From Sphingomonas jatrophae (lineage in GTDB: Bacteria > Pseudomonadota > Alphaproteobacteria > Sphingomonadales > Sphingomonadaceae): 64,000 nt of DNA. The DNA is taken from contig NZ_FOZG01000001.1 of the NCBI RefSeq assembly GCF_900113315.1, forward strand, positions 1 through 64,000. Reading direction: 5' to 3'. Both the position numbers and the translations under genes were made by a program. Positions 54,433-62,503 of this stretch are shown here, in pieces; the first letter of the stretch is position 1; every line of letters starts with the position of its first letter. The notes under the pieces were generated by a model that was not told the DNA's origin, made no database searches, and worked only from the letters and a program-made list of their open reading frames with translations.

Positions 54433-55967
54433 GGCGCCGCTCGCCCGCTCATCTCCGCGCCCGCGGCCGGATCGAAGCGGGCGTTGACGAACACCGCCAG
54501 CAGCGAGAGGCCGGTCACCGTCCAGAAGGCGGCCGAGAAGTCGGCGAAGGCCGGCTCCGCCCGTCCATGCGCCGCCATGGAGGCGTGCAACGCTGTCGCG
54601 CCGACGCAGATGCCGAGCGAGAGCATCAGCTGCTGGAAGGTCGAATAGAAGCTCGTCGCCGCGCTCATCCGCTCCTTGCCGATCTCGTCATAGGCGATCG
54701 TGTTGTAGGCGGTGAACTGGAACGACATGAGGAAGCCGGACAGCACCAGCACGGCGAACACCGCCGGCAGCGGCCAGCCCGGCCGGAAAAGGCCGCACAG
54801 TGCATAAGCGCCCGTTCCCAGCACGCCCATGACGATCAGGCTCTGGCGAAAGCCGAAGCGGTGCAGCAGCCGCCGTGCGACGGGCTTCATCCCGAACGAG
54901 CCGATCGCGGTGCCCACCGTCATCGCCCCGCTCTGCGCCGGTGACAGGCCGAAGGCGAGCTGCATCATCAGCGGCAGCAGGAAGGGCTGGGCGCCTTGCG
55001 TGATGCGCGTCAGCGATCCGCCGATCAGTGATAGACGGAAGGTCGTCACCCGCATCAGCGAAATGTCGAGGATCGGATGCGCCGCGCGCCGGGCGTGCAT
55101 CAGATACAATCCACCCGCGATCGCGCCGACGCCGATCAGCAGGGCGGCGAAGGCGGCGCCATCCTCCCGGCTCGCCATCTCGAAGCCCGACAGCAGACAG
55201 CCGAGTGCGACGGCCGAGAGGAGAAAGCCGGGCAGGTCGAACGGCGCGGAGGACGGCTCGCGCACGTCGGCGATGAAGCGGCCGACCAGCAGGAAGCCGA
55301 GGATCCCGATCGGCAGGTTCAGCCAGAAGATCCAGCGCCAGTCCGCATAGCCGACGATGAAGCCGCCGAGCGGCGGCCCCAGGATCGGCCCGATCAGCGC
55401 GGGCATGATCAGCCACGACATGGCGGACACCATGTCCCGCTTGGCGACCGAGCGGAGCAGCACGAGCCGCCCGACCGGCAGCATCATCGCGCCGCCGATC
55501 CCTTGCACGAAGCGGGCAAGCGTCATCAGCTCCAGCGTTGGCGCCATGCCGCAGGCGAGCGAACCCGCCACGAACAGCAGGATCGCCGCGCGGAACACCG
55601 GCTTCGCACCGAACCGGTCCGCGATCGTGCCCGAGGCCGGGATGAAGACGGCGAGGGCGAGGAGATAGGAGGTCAGCGTGACGCTCATTTCCGGCGCGCG
55701 GACGCCGAAATCGCGCGCCATCGTGGGCAAGGCGGTGGCCAGCACGGTGGCGTCGAGCGACTCCATGAACATCGCGCAGGCGATGATCAGCGCCACCGTC
55801 CGGTAATTGACGCTGGCGCTGCCGCCGGCATGGTCGCCGGTCTGCGCGATGCCGTCCGCCGCCGGCACGATGCCGTCGCGCACCTCGGATGTCACCGAGG
55901 CGATGTTGCGCCGGCGCGGGCGCAGGTAGCGGCGCGGATCGAGGCTGTCGGGCAGATGCAGGTTCAT
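54411..55967 (-). CDS. MFS exporter, DHA2 (EmrB/QacA) type
   Basis: Drug:H+ antiporter-2 family protein of 518 aa with about fourteen membrane helices. The N-terminal block MFMESLDATVLATALPTMARDFG carries the DHA2 motif (LDxTVVNVALP-like), and the antiporter motif C appears as WLIMPALIGPILGPPLGGFIVGYADWRWIFWLN. The first 50 residues are a soluble leader, so a later start is possible but none is favoured. It is convergent with maeB and overlaps its 3' end by 22 bp. Next to another MFS gene and a MarR regulator, it looks like part of an efflux group. Confidence 0.88.
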   Translation of the reverse strand: MNLHLPDSLDPRRYLRPRRRNIASVTSEVRDGIVPAADGIAQTGDHAGGSASVNYRTVALIIACAMFMESLDATVLATALPTMARDFGVRAPEMSVTLTSYLLALAVFIPASGTIADRFGAKPVFRAAILLFVAGSLACGMAPTLELMTLARFVQGIGGAMMLPVGRLVLLRSVAKRDMVSAMSWLIMPALIGPILGPPLGGFIVGYADWRWIFWLNLPIGILGFLLVGRFIADVREPSSAPFDLPGFLLSAVALGCLLSGFEMASREDGAAFAALLIGVGAIAGGLYLMHARRAAHPILDISLMRVTTFRLSLIGGSLTRITQGAQPFLLPLMMQLAFGLSPAQSGAMTVGTAIGSFGMKPVARRLLHRFGFRQSLIVMGVLGTGAYALCGLFRPGWPLPAVFAVLVLSGFLMSFQFTAYNTIAYDEIGKERMSAATSFYSTFQQLMLSLGICVGATALHASMAAHGRAEPAFADFSAAFWTVTGLSLLAVFVNARFDPAAGAEMSGRAAPQPAPAA

Positions 55968-55979
55968 CGGGGCCGACCG

Positions 55980-57182
55980 TTAGGCCGCCGGGCAGAGCTT
56001 GTCGCGCGCCGGTGTCCGGCGGCTCGCCAGCAACGCGACCAGCCAGATCGCGAAGCCGCCGAGCGCGAGACCGCAGCCGACCCAGCCGGTCGACGCCCAG
56101 CCATAGCCCGCCTGGATCGCCAGCCCGCCCAGCCATGGGCCGAGCGCATTGGCGAAGTTGAACGCGCTGTGGTTCAGCGCCGCGGCCAGCCCCTGCGCGT
56201 CCTCCGCCACGTCCATCAGCCGCGTCTGCAGCACGGTGCCGAGCGCACCGCCGAAGCCCACCGCCAGCACCACCGGCAGGATCGTCCACAGCGAATGGAC
56301 CGCGACCGTGTAGAGCGCCAGCGACGCCGCACTCCACAGCAGCAGCCCGCCTGCCGTCGGCATCAGCGCGCGATCGGCGAAGCGGGGGACGAGCAGATTG
56401 CCGAGCGTCATGCCGACGCCGAACACTGCCAGCGCGATCGGCACCGCGGAGGGTCCGACCCGCGTCACCTCCATCAGCGTGGAGGCGAGATAGGTGTAGA
56501 CGGCGAACAGCCCGCCAAAACCGATCGCGCCGATGCCGAGCGTCAGCCACACCTGCGGCCGCGCCAGCGCGCTCAGTTCACGCAGCGCGCTCGCCTGAGG
56601 ATCGGGCCGGTCATGCGGCACGACCGCCAGCACCATCGCCACCGTAGCGGCAGCGCAAGCGGCGACCATGCCGAACGCCCAGCGCCAGCCGATCGCCTGA
56701 CCCAGCCAGTTGGCGAAGGGCACGCCGATGATGGTCGCCACCGTTAGCCCAAGCATCACGCGGCCGACCGCCTGCGTCCGCCGCTCCTGCGGCACCAGCG
56801 ACGCGGCGACCAGCGCGGCGATGCCGAAATAGGCACCGTGCGGCAGGCCGCTCAGGAACCGGAAGGCGAGCATCCAGCCATAGGTCGGCGCCAGCGCGCT
56901 CATGCCGTTGCCCACGGCGAACAGCCCCATCAGGATCACCAGCAGCACGCGTCGCGGCAGCTTGGCACCGAGCACCGCCAGCAGCGGCGCGCCGACGACC
57001 ACGCCCAGCGCATAGGCGCTGATGACATGACCCGCCGTCGGCGCGTCGATGCCAAGATCGCGGGAGAAGAAGGGCAGCAGGCTCATCGTCGCGAATTCGG
57101 TCGTGCCGATCGCGAAGCCGCCGAGCGCGAGCGCGAAGTGGACGAGCCCGACGGGGCGCGGCGCGGGGGCGGGCGAGGGCAT
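55980..57182 (-). CDS. MFS exporter, DHA1 (AraJ/YdhP-like) type
   Basis: DHA1-type transporter of 400 aa with twelve membrane helices. ALGGFAIGTTEFATMSLLPFFSRDLGI and GAPLLAVLGAKLPRRVLLVILMG match the arabinose-polymer/drug exporter-like (AraJ, YdhP) group. The start at 57182 is chosen because it puts the first helix at the usual distance and has GGAG about 11 bp upstream; the frame is open to 57248. It lies 92 bp after a MarR gene on the same strand and 12 bp before the next exporter, so the three are probably one operon. Confidence 0.88.
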   Translation of the reverse strand: MPSPAPAPRPVGLVHFALALGGFAIGTTEFATMSLLPFFSRDLGIDAPTAGHVISAYALGVVVGAPLLAVLGAKLPRRVLLVILMGLFAVGNGMSALAPTYGWMLAFRFLSGLPHGAYFGIAALVAASLVPQERRTQAVGRVMLGLTVATIIGVPFANWLGQAIGWRWAFGMVAACAAATVAMVLAVVPHDRPDPQASALRELSALARPQVWLTLGIGAIGFGGLFAVYTYLASTLMEVTRVGPSAVPIALAVFGVGMTLGNLLVPRFADRALMPTAGGLLLWSAASLALYTVAVHSLWTILPVVLAVGFGGALGTVLQTRLMDVAEDAQGLAAALNHSAFNFANALGPWLGGLAIQAGYGWASTGWVGCGLALGGFAIWLVALLASRRTPARDKLCPAA

Positions 57183-57274
57183 GCGGCGATCTCCGGCTTT
57201 GCTGCAATGCAGCGTGGCGGAGCTAGGGAGGTGAGCCGCGTGGTTCAAGCATGATGCCGGCCCTGGTTGCGCTT

Positions 57275-57715
57275 TCAGTCGCGCGGATGATGCGGCCGGA
57301 AGGTGGCGGGTCGGGCCGGCGCCTCCCGCGTCGCGGGAGGGTCGAACAGATGCTCCAGCATAGCCGCCATCGACGCCCAGCCCTGCGGCGTCAGCGCGAC
57401 CCGGACGCGGCGGTGATCGGTGCGATCGACCTGCCGGGTGATGAGCTCCGATCCCTGAAGCCGGTCGATCCGACGCAGTGCGCTGGTCGAGCTTTCGCCC
57501 GAGAGCAGGATCAGGTCCTTGACGCAGAGCTGCTGCTTCTGCTCGGCCGCGATGAACAGCTCGAGCATCATGTCCCAGGCCGGATCGACGAACAGCTCAC
57601 GGGGTCCCAGCTTGCTCATCGCCGCGCGCAGCTGGCGGGCCTGCTTGGCCTTTTCCAGCAGCGACGGATCGGATGGGGACAGGGCGTCTTCACGCGTCGC
57701 CATCATGCCCTCCAT
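57275..57715 (-). CDS. MarR-family regulator
   Basis: Small regulator of 146 aa. The helix-turn-helix segment reads QLCVKDLILLSGESSTSALRRIDRLQGSELITRQVD, followed by a wing (DRTDHRRVRVALTPQG). It is on the same strand 92 bp before two MFS exporters and 19 bp after a type I secretion adaptor gene. It probably regulates the exporters, as such MarR genes usually do, but could equally act on the secretion operon upstream. The start could be at either of two nearby Met codons. Confidence 0.8.
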   Translation of the reverse strand: MEGMMATREDALSPSDPSLLEKAKQARQLRAAMSKLGPRELFVDPAWDMMLELFIAAEQKQQLCVKDLILLSGESSTSALRRIDRLQGSELITRQVDRTDHRRVRVALTPQGWASMAAMLEHLFDPPATREAPARPATFRPHHPRD

Positions 57716-57734
57716 GCTTGAGCAGTGGGCACGC

Positions 57735-58922
57735 TCACCGCTCGCGCATCGCTTCGCGGGCGCGGTTGAACGGCTTCACCAGATATTGCAGCACCGTCTT
57801 CTCGCCGGTGTGGATATCGGCCGTCGCCACCATGCCCGGGGTGATCGGGAAGCGCCGGCCCGCCTTGTTCACCAGCGTATCCGCCGCGGTGCGGATGAAG
57901 ACGCGGTAATAATGGATGTCGGGGTTCACCTCGTCCCGGATCGTATCGGGCGAGATGCTGGCGACCTTGCCTTCAAGCCCCCCGAAGATCGCATAATCAT
58001 AGGCGGTGATCTTCACGCTGGCGCGCTGGCCGGGGTGGATGAAGGCAATGTCGCGCGGGTTGATCCGCGCCTCGATCAGCAGGCGATCATCGAGCGGCAC
58101 GATCTCCATCAGCTTGCCGTTGGGTGGCACGACGCCACCGATCGTCGACACCTCGATATTCTTCACCACGCCGCGGACGGGCGAGCGCAGCGTCAGCCGC
58201 TTCAGCGTGTCGCTGCGGCCCCGCACCACCGGCGCCAGCGCCTCCACCTGCTCGCTGATCTTGGCCAGATCCTGCCGCGCCTCGATCATATATTGCGAGC
58301 GCAGATCCGCCTTCTTCAGTGCCAGATCCGCCTGCTGCCGCTTCAGCCGCAGCACCTCGACGCTGCTCGCCGCGCCGACCGAGATGAGCGACTCCCCGAT
58401 CCGCACCTCGCGTCCGATCAGCGCGAGCGACTGATCCACCAGCGCGATCTGCGAGGCCAGGCTGCTCCGGCGCGTCTGATAAAGGCGCGTCTCGGACGCC
58501 TTGATCTCCGGAAAGGCGGCGAGTTCGGGCGAGAAGGTGAGGGGCGTGCCGTTCGCCTCCGCCTGCAATCGCGCCATGCTGGCCAAAGCGGCGCGATACT
58601 TGGCCTCGCTCTCCTCCACCGTCGATCCGGCCTGGGTTGGATCGAGCTGGGCGAGCAGCTGGCCGGGCTTGACGATGTCGTCCTGCCGCACCGCCAGCTT
58701 CGTCAGGATGCCGCCTTCGAGCGACTGGATCACCTGTTCGCGGCTGGTCGGCACGACGCGGCCGGTGCCCGTCGCCACCTCGTCCAGGCTGGCGAACGCG
58801 GCCCACAGGATCAGCGCGGCGAACAGCCCGCCCACGATCCACATCAGGCGCCGGGCGGCGTGCAGGCGGCCATCCGCCTCCTCGCCGAACAGATGATCGT
58901 CGGGGATTGCGAGCGCCGTCAT
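57735..58922 (-). CDS. type I secretion membrane fusion protein (HlyD family)
   Basis: HlyD-type adaptor of 395 aa. One membrane helix (about 27-47, LMWIVGGLFAALILWAAFASL) is followed by a lipoyl half (QSLEGGILTKLAVRQDDIVKPGQ), a long coiled-coil (about 95-245), the second lipoyl half (LRSPVRGVVKN) and the beta-barrel domain with KITAYDYAIFGGLEGKV, a very typical type I secretion ending. The start at 58922 is fixed by the ATGA overlap with the ABC gene (58919-58922). It links the ABC exporter to TolC. Confidence 0.93.
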   Translation of the reverse strand: MTALAIPDDHLFGEEADGRLHAARRLMWIVGGLFAALILWAAFASLDEVATGTGRVVPTSREQVIQSLEGGILTKLAVRQDDIVKPGQLLAQLDPTQAGSTVEESEAKYRAALASMARLQAEANGTPLTFSPELAAFPEIKASETRLYQTRRSSLASQIALVDQSLALIGREVRIGESLISVGAASSVEVLRLKRQQADLALKKADLRSQYMIEARQDLAKISEQVEALAPVVRGRSDTLKRLTLRSPVRGVVKNIEVSTIGGVVPPNGKLMEIVPLDDRLLIEARINPRDIAFIHPGQRASVKITAYDYAIFGGLEGKVASISPDTIRDEVNPDIHYYRVFIRTAADTLVNKAGRRFPITPGMVATADIHTGEKTVLQYLVKPFNRAREAMRER

Positions 58923-61072
58923 GCCGCCTTGCTCCGTCCGGCCTGCATCTTGCGCAGGGCTTCGTCCTTGGGTTCGTCGAGGATGATGGTGCCGCCGTCG
59001 ATCACGATCACGCGGTCGACCACGTCCAGCACGCGCATCCGGTGCGTCGCGATCACCAGCGTGCGATCCTTGCCCCACGCCTTGAGCTGCTGGAGGAACA
59101 ATCGCTCCGTCGCCTCGTCCATCGCCGCGGTCGGTTCGTCGAGCAGCGCGACGGTCGGCTGGCGCAGCATGAGGCGGGCAAGCAGCAGCGTCTGCACCTG
59201 CCCGCCGGACAGGCCGGCGCCGCCTTCCTGCACCACATGGTCGAGCCCGTCGCGCAGGCGGCGGACGAACTCGATCGCGCCGACCGAGGCGAGCGCCGAC
59301 ACGATCTCGCCATCGCTTGCCGCAGGCGCGCCGAGGGTCAGGTTCTCGCGCAGCGTGCCGTGGAACAGCCGGCTGTTCTGCGTCAGCAGGCCGATGTCGC
59401 GGCGCACGTCGGCGGGATCGATCTGGTGCATTGCCAGATCATCGAGCAGCACCTCGCCGGAGAGCGGCTGGAGCATGCCCGACAGCGCCTGCAACAGCGT
59501 CGACTTGCCCGCGCCGTTGCGGCCGAGCAGCGCCACCTTCTCGCCCGCCGCAATGTCGAGCGTCGGCACGGTCAGCGCGGCGGGCGCGTTCATGTCGCCA
59601 TAGCCGAACACGCCCGAGCGGATGGCGAAGCGACCCTGTACGGCCGCCAGGGGCACGCGCTGCTCCGCCTCCGCCGCATCCACCGGCAGCGCCATGATCT
59701 GGTTGAGGCTGCCCATGGCCACGCGGGCATGCTGCCACCGCGTCAGCAGCGAGGTGACCTGCGCGGTCGGCGCCATCATGCGCGAGCCGAGCATCGAGGC
59801 GGCGACGAGCACGCCCGTCGTGATGTCGCCCGCAATCACCATCGGCGCGCCGACGAAGATGATCGTCGCGTAAACCGCATTCTGGACGTTCTGCGTCCAG
59901 ACATTGAGGCTGTTGGTCAGCCCGCGCAGGCGCAGCTGCGCCTCCCCCGCGACGGAATTGTAGTGGTTCCACTGCCGCTGAAAGCGCGTCTCGGCCTGCA
60001 GGGTCTTGATGTCTTCAAGCCCCTGCACCGCCTCGACCAGCATGGCGTTGCGCAGCGAGGATTCGCGCATCGACTCGGTCGCAAGCCGTCGCAGCCGCGG
60101 CTGCGCCAGGATGCCGGGCACCAGCATCAGCACCAGCGCGACGAGCGGCACCAGCGCGAGGATGCCGCCGATATACCACATCAGCCCGACGAACAGCAGG
60201 AAGAAGGGCAGGTCCGCCACCGCTGCAATGGTGGTGGAGGTGAGAAGGTCGCGCACCTGATCGAGATCGCGCAGCTGCGCGATGAACGTGCCGGTGGAGG
60301 CAGGCCGCGCCCGATTGCGCACGCGCAGCGCATGGCCGAAGACGAGGTCGGAGATGCGCAGGTCCGCCCGCTTGCCCAGCATGTCGACGATGTTGGTGCG
60401 CAGGCGCCGCAGCAGGAAATCGAAGCCGAGCGCGATCAGCACGCCGATGAACAGGATCGTCAGCGTCGAATAGGATTGCGCCGGCACGACCCGGTCATAG
60501 ACCTGCATGGAGAACAGGATGCCGCCGAGGCCGAGGATGTTGGTGATCGTCGAGGCGATCATCACATGACCGTAGCTGCCGGCATCGCGCAGCAGGATGC
60601 GGCGCAGCCAATGCTCCTCGAACGGCTTGATATAGGCGTCTACCCGCGCGTCCGGCGCGGAGCGCAAGGGACGCGGCACGACATAGCCGATCGCCGCACG
60701 CTCGATCTCCGCCAGCGGCACGCGGCTGCGGCCGGCGTCGCCGGGCAGCGCCAGCTCCGCCATGCCGTCGGCGTCAATGCTGTCGATCAGCGCCAGTTCG
60801 TCGTCGGGCAGGCGCACGATGAGCGGCAGCCGCCACACGGTCGGCTTCAGCGCAGCTGCGGCCGCGAACCGGATGGAGAGGCCGCTCGCCCGCGCGATCG
60901 CGCGGATGCGGGCATCCTCCGTGCCGCCCGTCTCCCACAGGCCCGCCAGCTTGGCGCGCTGTTCGGAGACGGGCAGGCGGTGCGATCGTGCGACCTGGCC
61001 GAGCAGGTCGATCCACGCGCCCACCTGCGGCTTGGGAGTGACGGGCAGGCGGATGGTGACCGGGGCGTTCAC
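58919..61072 (-). CDS. type I secretion ABC transporter with C39-like domain (LapB type)
   Basis: Exporter ATPase of 717 aa. Residues about 15-130 form a C39-like domain without the catalytic Cys, as in LapB/HlyB-type transporters. Membrane helices occupy about 150-430. The ATPase has Walker A GRNGAGKST (about 515-523), signature LSGGQ (about 621-625) and Walker B VALLDEPT (about 640-647), then ATHR. It drives one-step secretion of the neighbouring adhesin. GTG at 61072 is the chosen start, because it overlaps the TolC stop (GTGA, 61069-61072); the frame is open further upstream without family resemblance. Confidence 0.93.
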   Translation of the reverse strand: MNAPVTIRLPVTPKPQVGAWIDLLGQVARSHRLPVSEQRAKLAGLWETGGTEDARIRAIARASGLSIRFAAAAALKPTVWRLPLIVRLPDDELALIDSIDADGMAELALPGDAGRSRVPLAEIERAAIGYVVPRPLRSAPDARVDAYIKPFEEHWLRRILLRDAGSYGHVMIASTITNILGLGGILFSMQVYDRVVPAQSYSTLTILFIGVLIALGFDFLLRRLRTNIVDMLGKRADLRISDLVFGHALRVRNRARPASTGTFIAQLRDLDQVRDLLTSTTIAAVADLPFFLLFVGLMWYIGGILALVPLVALVLMLVPGILAQPRLRRLATESMRESSLRNAMLVEAVQGLEDIKTLQAETRFQRQWNHYNSVAGEAQLRLRGLTNSLNVWTQNVQNAVYATIIFVGAPMVIAGDITTGVLVAASMLGSRMMAPTAQVTSLLTRWQHARVAMGSLNQIMALPVDAAEAEQRVPLAAVQGRFAIRSGVFGYGDMNAPAALTVPTLDIAAGEKVALLGRNGAGKSTLLQALSGMLQPLSGEVLLDDLAMHQIDPADVRRDIGLLTQNSRLFHGTLRENLTLGAPAASDGEIVSALASVGAIEFVRRLRDGLDHVVQEGGAGLSGGQVQTLLLARLMLRQPTVALLDEPTAAMDEATERLFLQQLKAWGKDRTLVIATHRMRVLDVVDRVIVIDGGTIILDEPKDEALRKMQAGRSKAA

Positions 61073-62385
61073 AGCGTCACTCCATGGATGGACTGGCCGG
61101 TCAGTCCGAAGGACTCGCGTGCACGGCCGGTCAGGAACAGGCAGTCGATCTCCAGCCGGCGCAGATCGTGCGCGGTGTTGACCGCCTCGAAGCGGACCTG
61201 ATGCAATTCCTGCTCGGCGTTGAGCAGGTCGACTAGCGTGCGCGTGCCCATTTCGAGATATTGCAGGCGGTAAAGCTTGCCCGTCTCGCGCATGCTGGTC
61301 TCGCGCGATGACAGCGTATCCACCAGTTGCCGGAGGCTGCCGATCTGCTGCTGCGCCTCGCTGAGCCGCTGGCCGGTGTCGGTCCGTGCCCGCTGCGCCG
61401 CCGCTTCCGCCGCATCCAGCGCGAAATTGGCCCCGCGCACGCGGGCGCGGGTGGCATTGCCGCTGAAGATGTTGCTCGAGACGCGGAAGCCGAAATTGTA
61501 GATGTTGCGCCCACCGCCCAGCGGCGAGACGAGATCGGTGGAGGCGTCGCCGCCCAGCGCCACGGTGGGATAACGCTCGGCCTGGCTGCGGCGCAGGTCG
61601 GCGGAGGCACGCTCCGCGCGCGCGTCCGCGGCCATAACCGCGGGCACGTCGGTCCAGTTTGGGCGCGGTCGTGCGCAACTCTCCATCACCCAGGCCGGCA
61701 CGTCGGGCGCGACCGATTGCGGTGCTGCATCGCGGTTGAGCAGGAAGGCGAGGTTGCTCGCCCAGCGGCGCTGCTCCGCCTCGATCTGGGTCAGCGTCGC
61801 TTGTGCCGCCTCGACGCGCGCCTGCGCCTGCAGCGCGTCCGAGCGGGTCGAGGCGCCCTTGTTGGAGCGATCGGCGACGAGCTGGCTGATCTGCTCGATG
61901 CTGGCCAGCTGATCGCGCGCGACGATGCGGAGCGCAGCGGCGCGTTGCAGCTCGATCACCGCATAGCCCGTGTCGCGGATCAACGTGTCCACGGCCAGCA
62001 GCAGTTCGGCCCGGCCGATGCGCGTGCCGGCGCGCGCCGCATCGACGGCGCTGCGGACCTTGCCGAAGTCGAACAGCATCTGCTGTGCGCCGACCTGCGG
62101 GCGAGGCCGCCAGTCACCCCGCACGCGATTGTCGTAGCCGGAGCCGACACCCGCGCTGACCTGCGGCAGATAGCCGGCCCGCGCGGCATTCACCTCCTCG
62201 CCGCGCGCACCCAGAATGCCGGCGGCCTCGGTGACGGCGGGATGCCAGGCGACAGCCTCGCGCGCTGCATCAGGTAACGTGATCGGCCCGTCGCGCGTGG
62301 CGGTTGCGGCTGCGCCCGCGGTCGCCGCCAAGGCCACAAGCGCCAGCGCCGATCCTGTCCGGCCGATATCCCTGGGGTTGCCCAT
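61069..62385 (-). CDS. type I secretion outer-membrane channel (TolC/LapE family)
   Basis: TolC-family protein of 438 aa. A signal peptide occupies about residues 1-27 (ending AGAAATA). Two repeats of the coiled-coil/beta pattern follow, with the RPQVGAQQMLFDFGKVRSA strand in repeat one and NIYNFGFRVSSNIFSGNATRARV in repeat two. The style matches LapE/AggA channels that go with adhesin exporters. It is the first gene of the minus-strand secretion operon and lies 118 bp from the adhesin gene. It has a His-Gly-Val-Thr-Leu end with no added domain. Confidence 0.92.
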   Translation of the reverse strand: MGNPRDIGRTGSALALVALAATAGAAATATRDGPITLPDAAREAVAWHPAVTEAAGILGARGEEVNAARAGYLPQVSAGVGSGYDNRVRGDWRPRPQVGAQQMLFDFGKVRSAVDAARAGTRIGRAELLLAVDTLIRDTGYAVIELQRAAALRIVARDQLASIEQISQLVADRSNKGASTRSDALQAQARVEAAQATLTQIEAEQRRWASNLAFLLNRDAAPQSVAPDVPAWVMESCARPRPNWTDVPAVMAADARAERASADLRRSQAERYPTVALGGDASTDLVSPLGGGRNIYNFGFRVSSNIFSGNATRARVRGANFALDAAEAAAQRARTDTGQRLSEAQQQIGSLRQLVDTLSSRETSMRETGKLYRLQYLEMGTRTLVDLLNAEQELHQVRFEAVNTAHDLRRLEIDCLFLTGRARESFGLTGQSIHGVTL

Positions 62386-62448
62386 ACCGTGGCGATCCTC
62401 CCTTGTTGCAGGAGCATCTTGCGGCAGGTCAGTTAAGGCGAAGTTGGG

Positions 62449-62480
62449 CGTAATCAGGCGCTTATCGGCGCCTGATTACG
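62449..62480 (-). terminator. 13-bp perfect hairpin between adhesin and TolC genes
   Basis: CGTAATCAGGCGC (62449-62461) pairs perfectly with GCGCCTGATTACG (62468-62480) around a 6-nt loop. It is 23 bp after the adhesin stop codon and 64 bp before the TolC start on the same strand. No U-run follows on the minus strand, so it may terminate the very long adhesin message inefficiently, act as a processing site, or protect the 3' end. Confidence 0.55.
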
Positions 62481-62503
62481 CATTTTACGCAGTCGCGAAC
62501 CGC

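Noticed and set aside
58907-61201. Long plus-strand open frame (over 760 codons) opposite the ABC exporter
   Set aside because: It is antisense to a well-supported exporter; its composition (His/Arg/Gln-rich, no motifs) is typical of a shadow frame.
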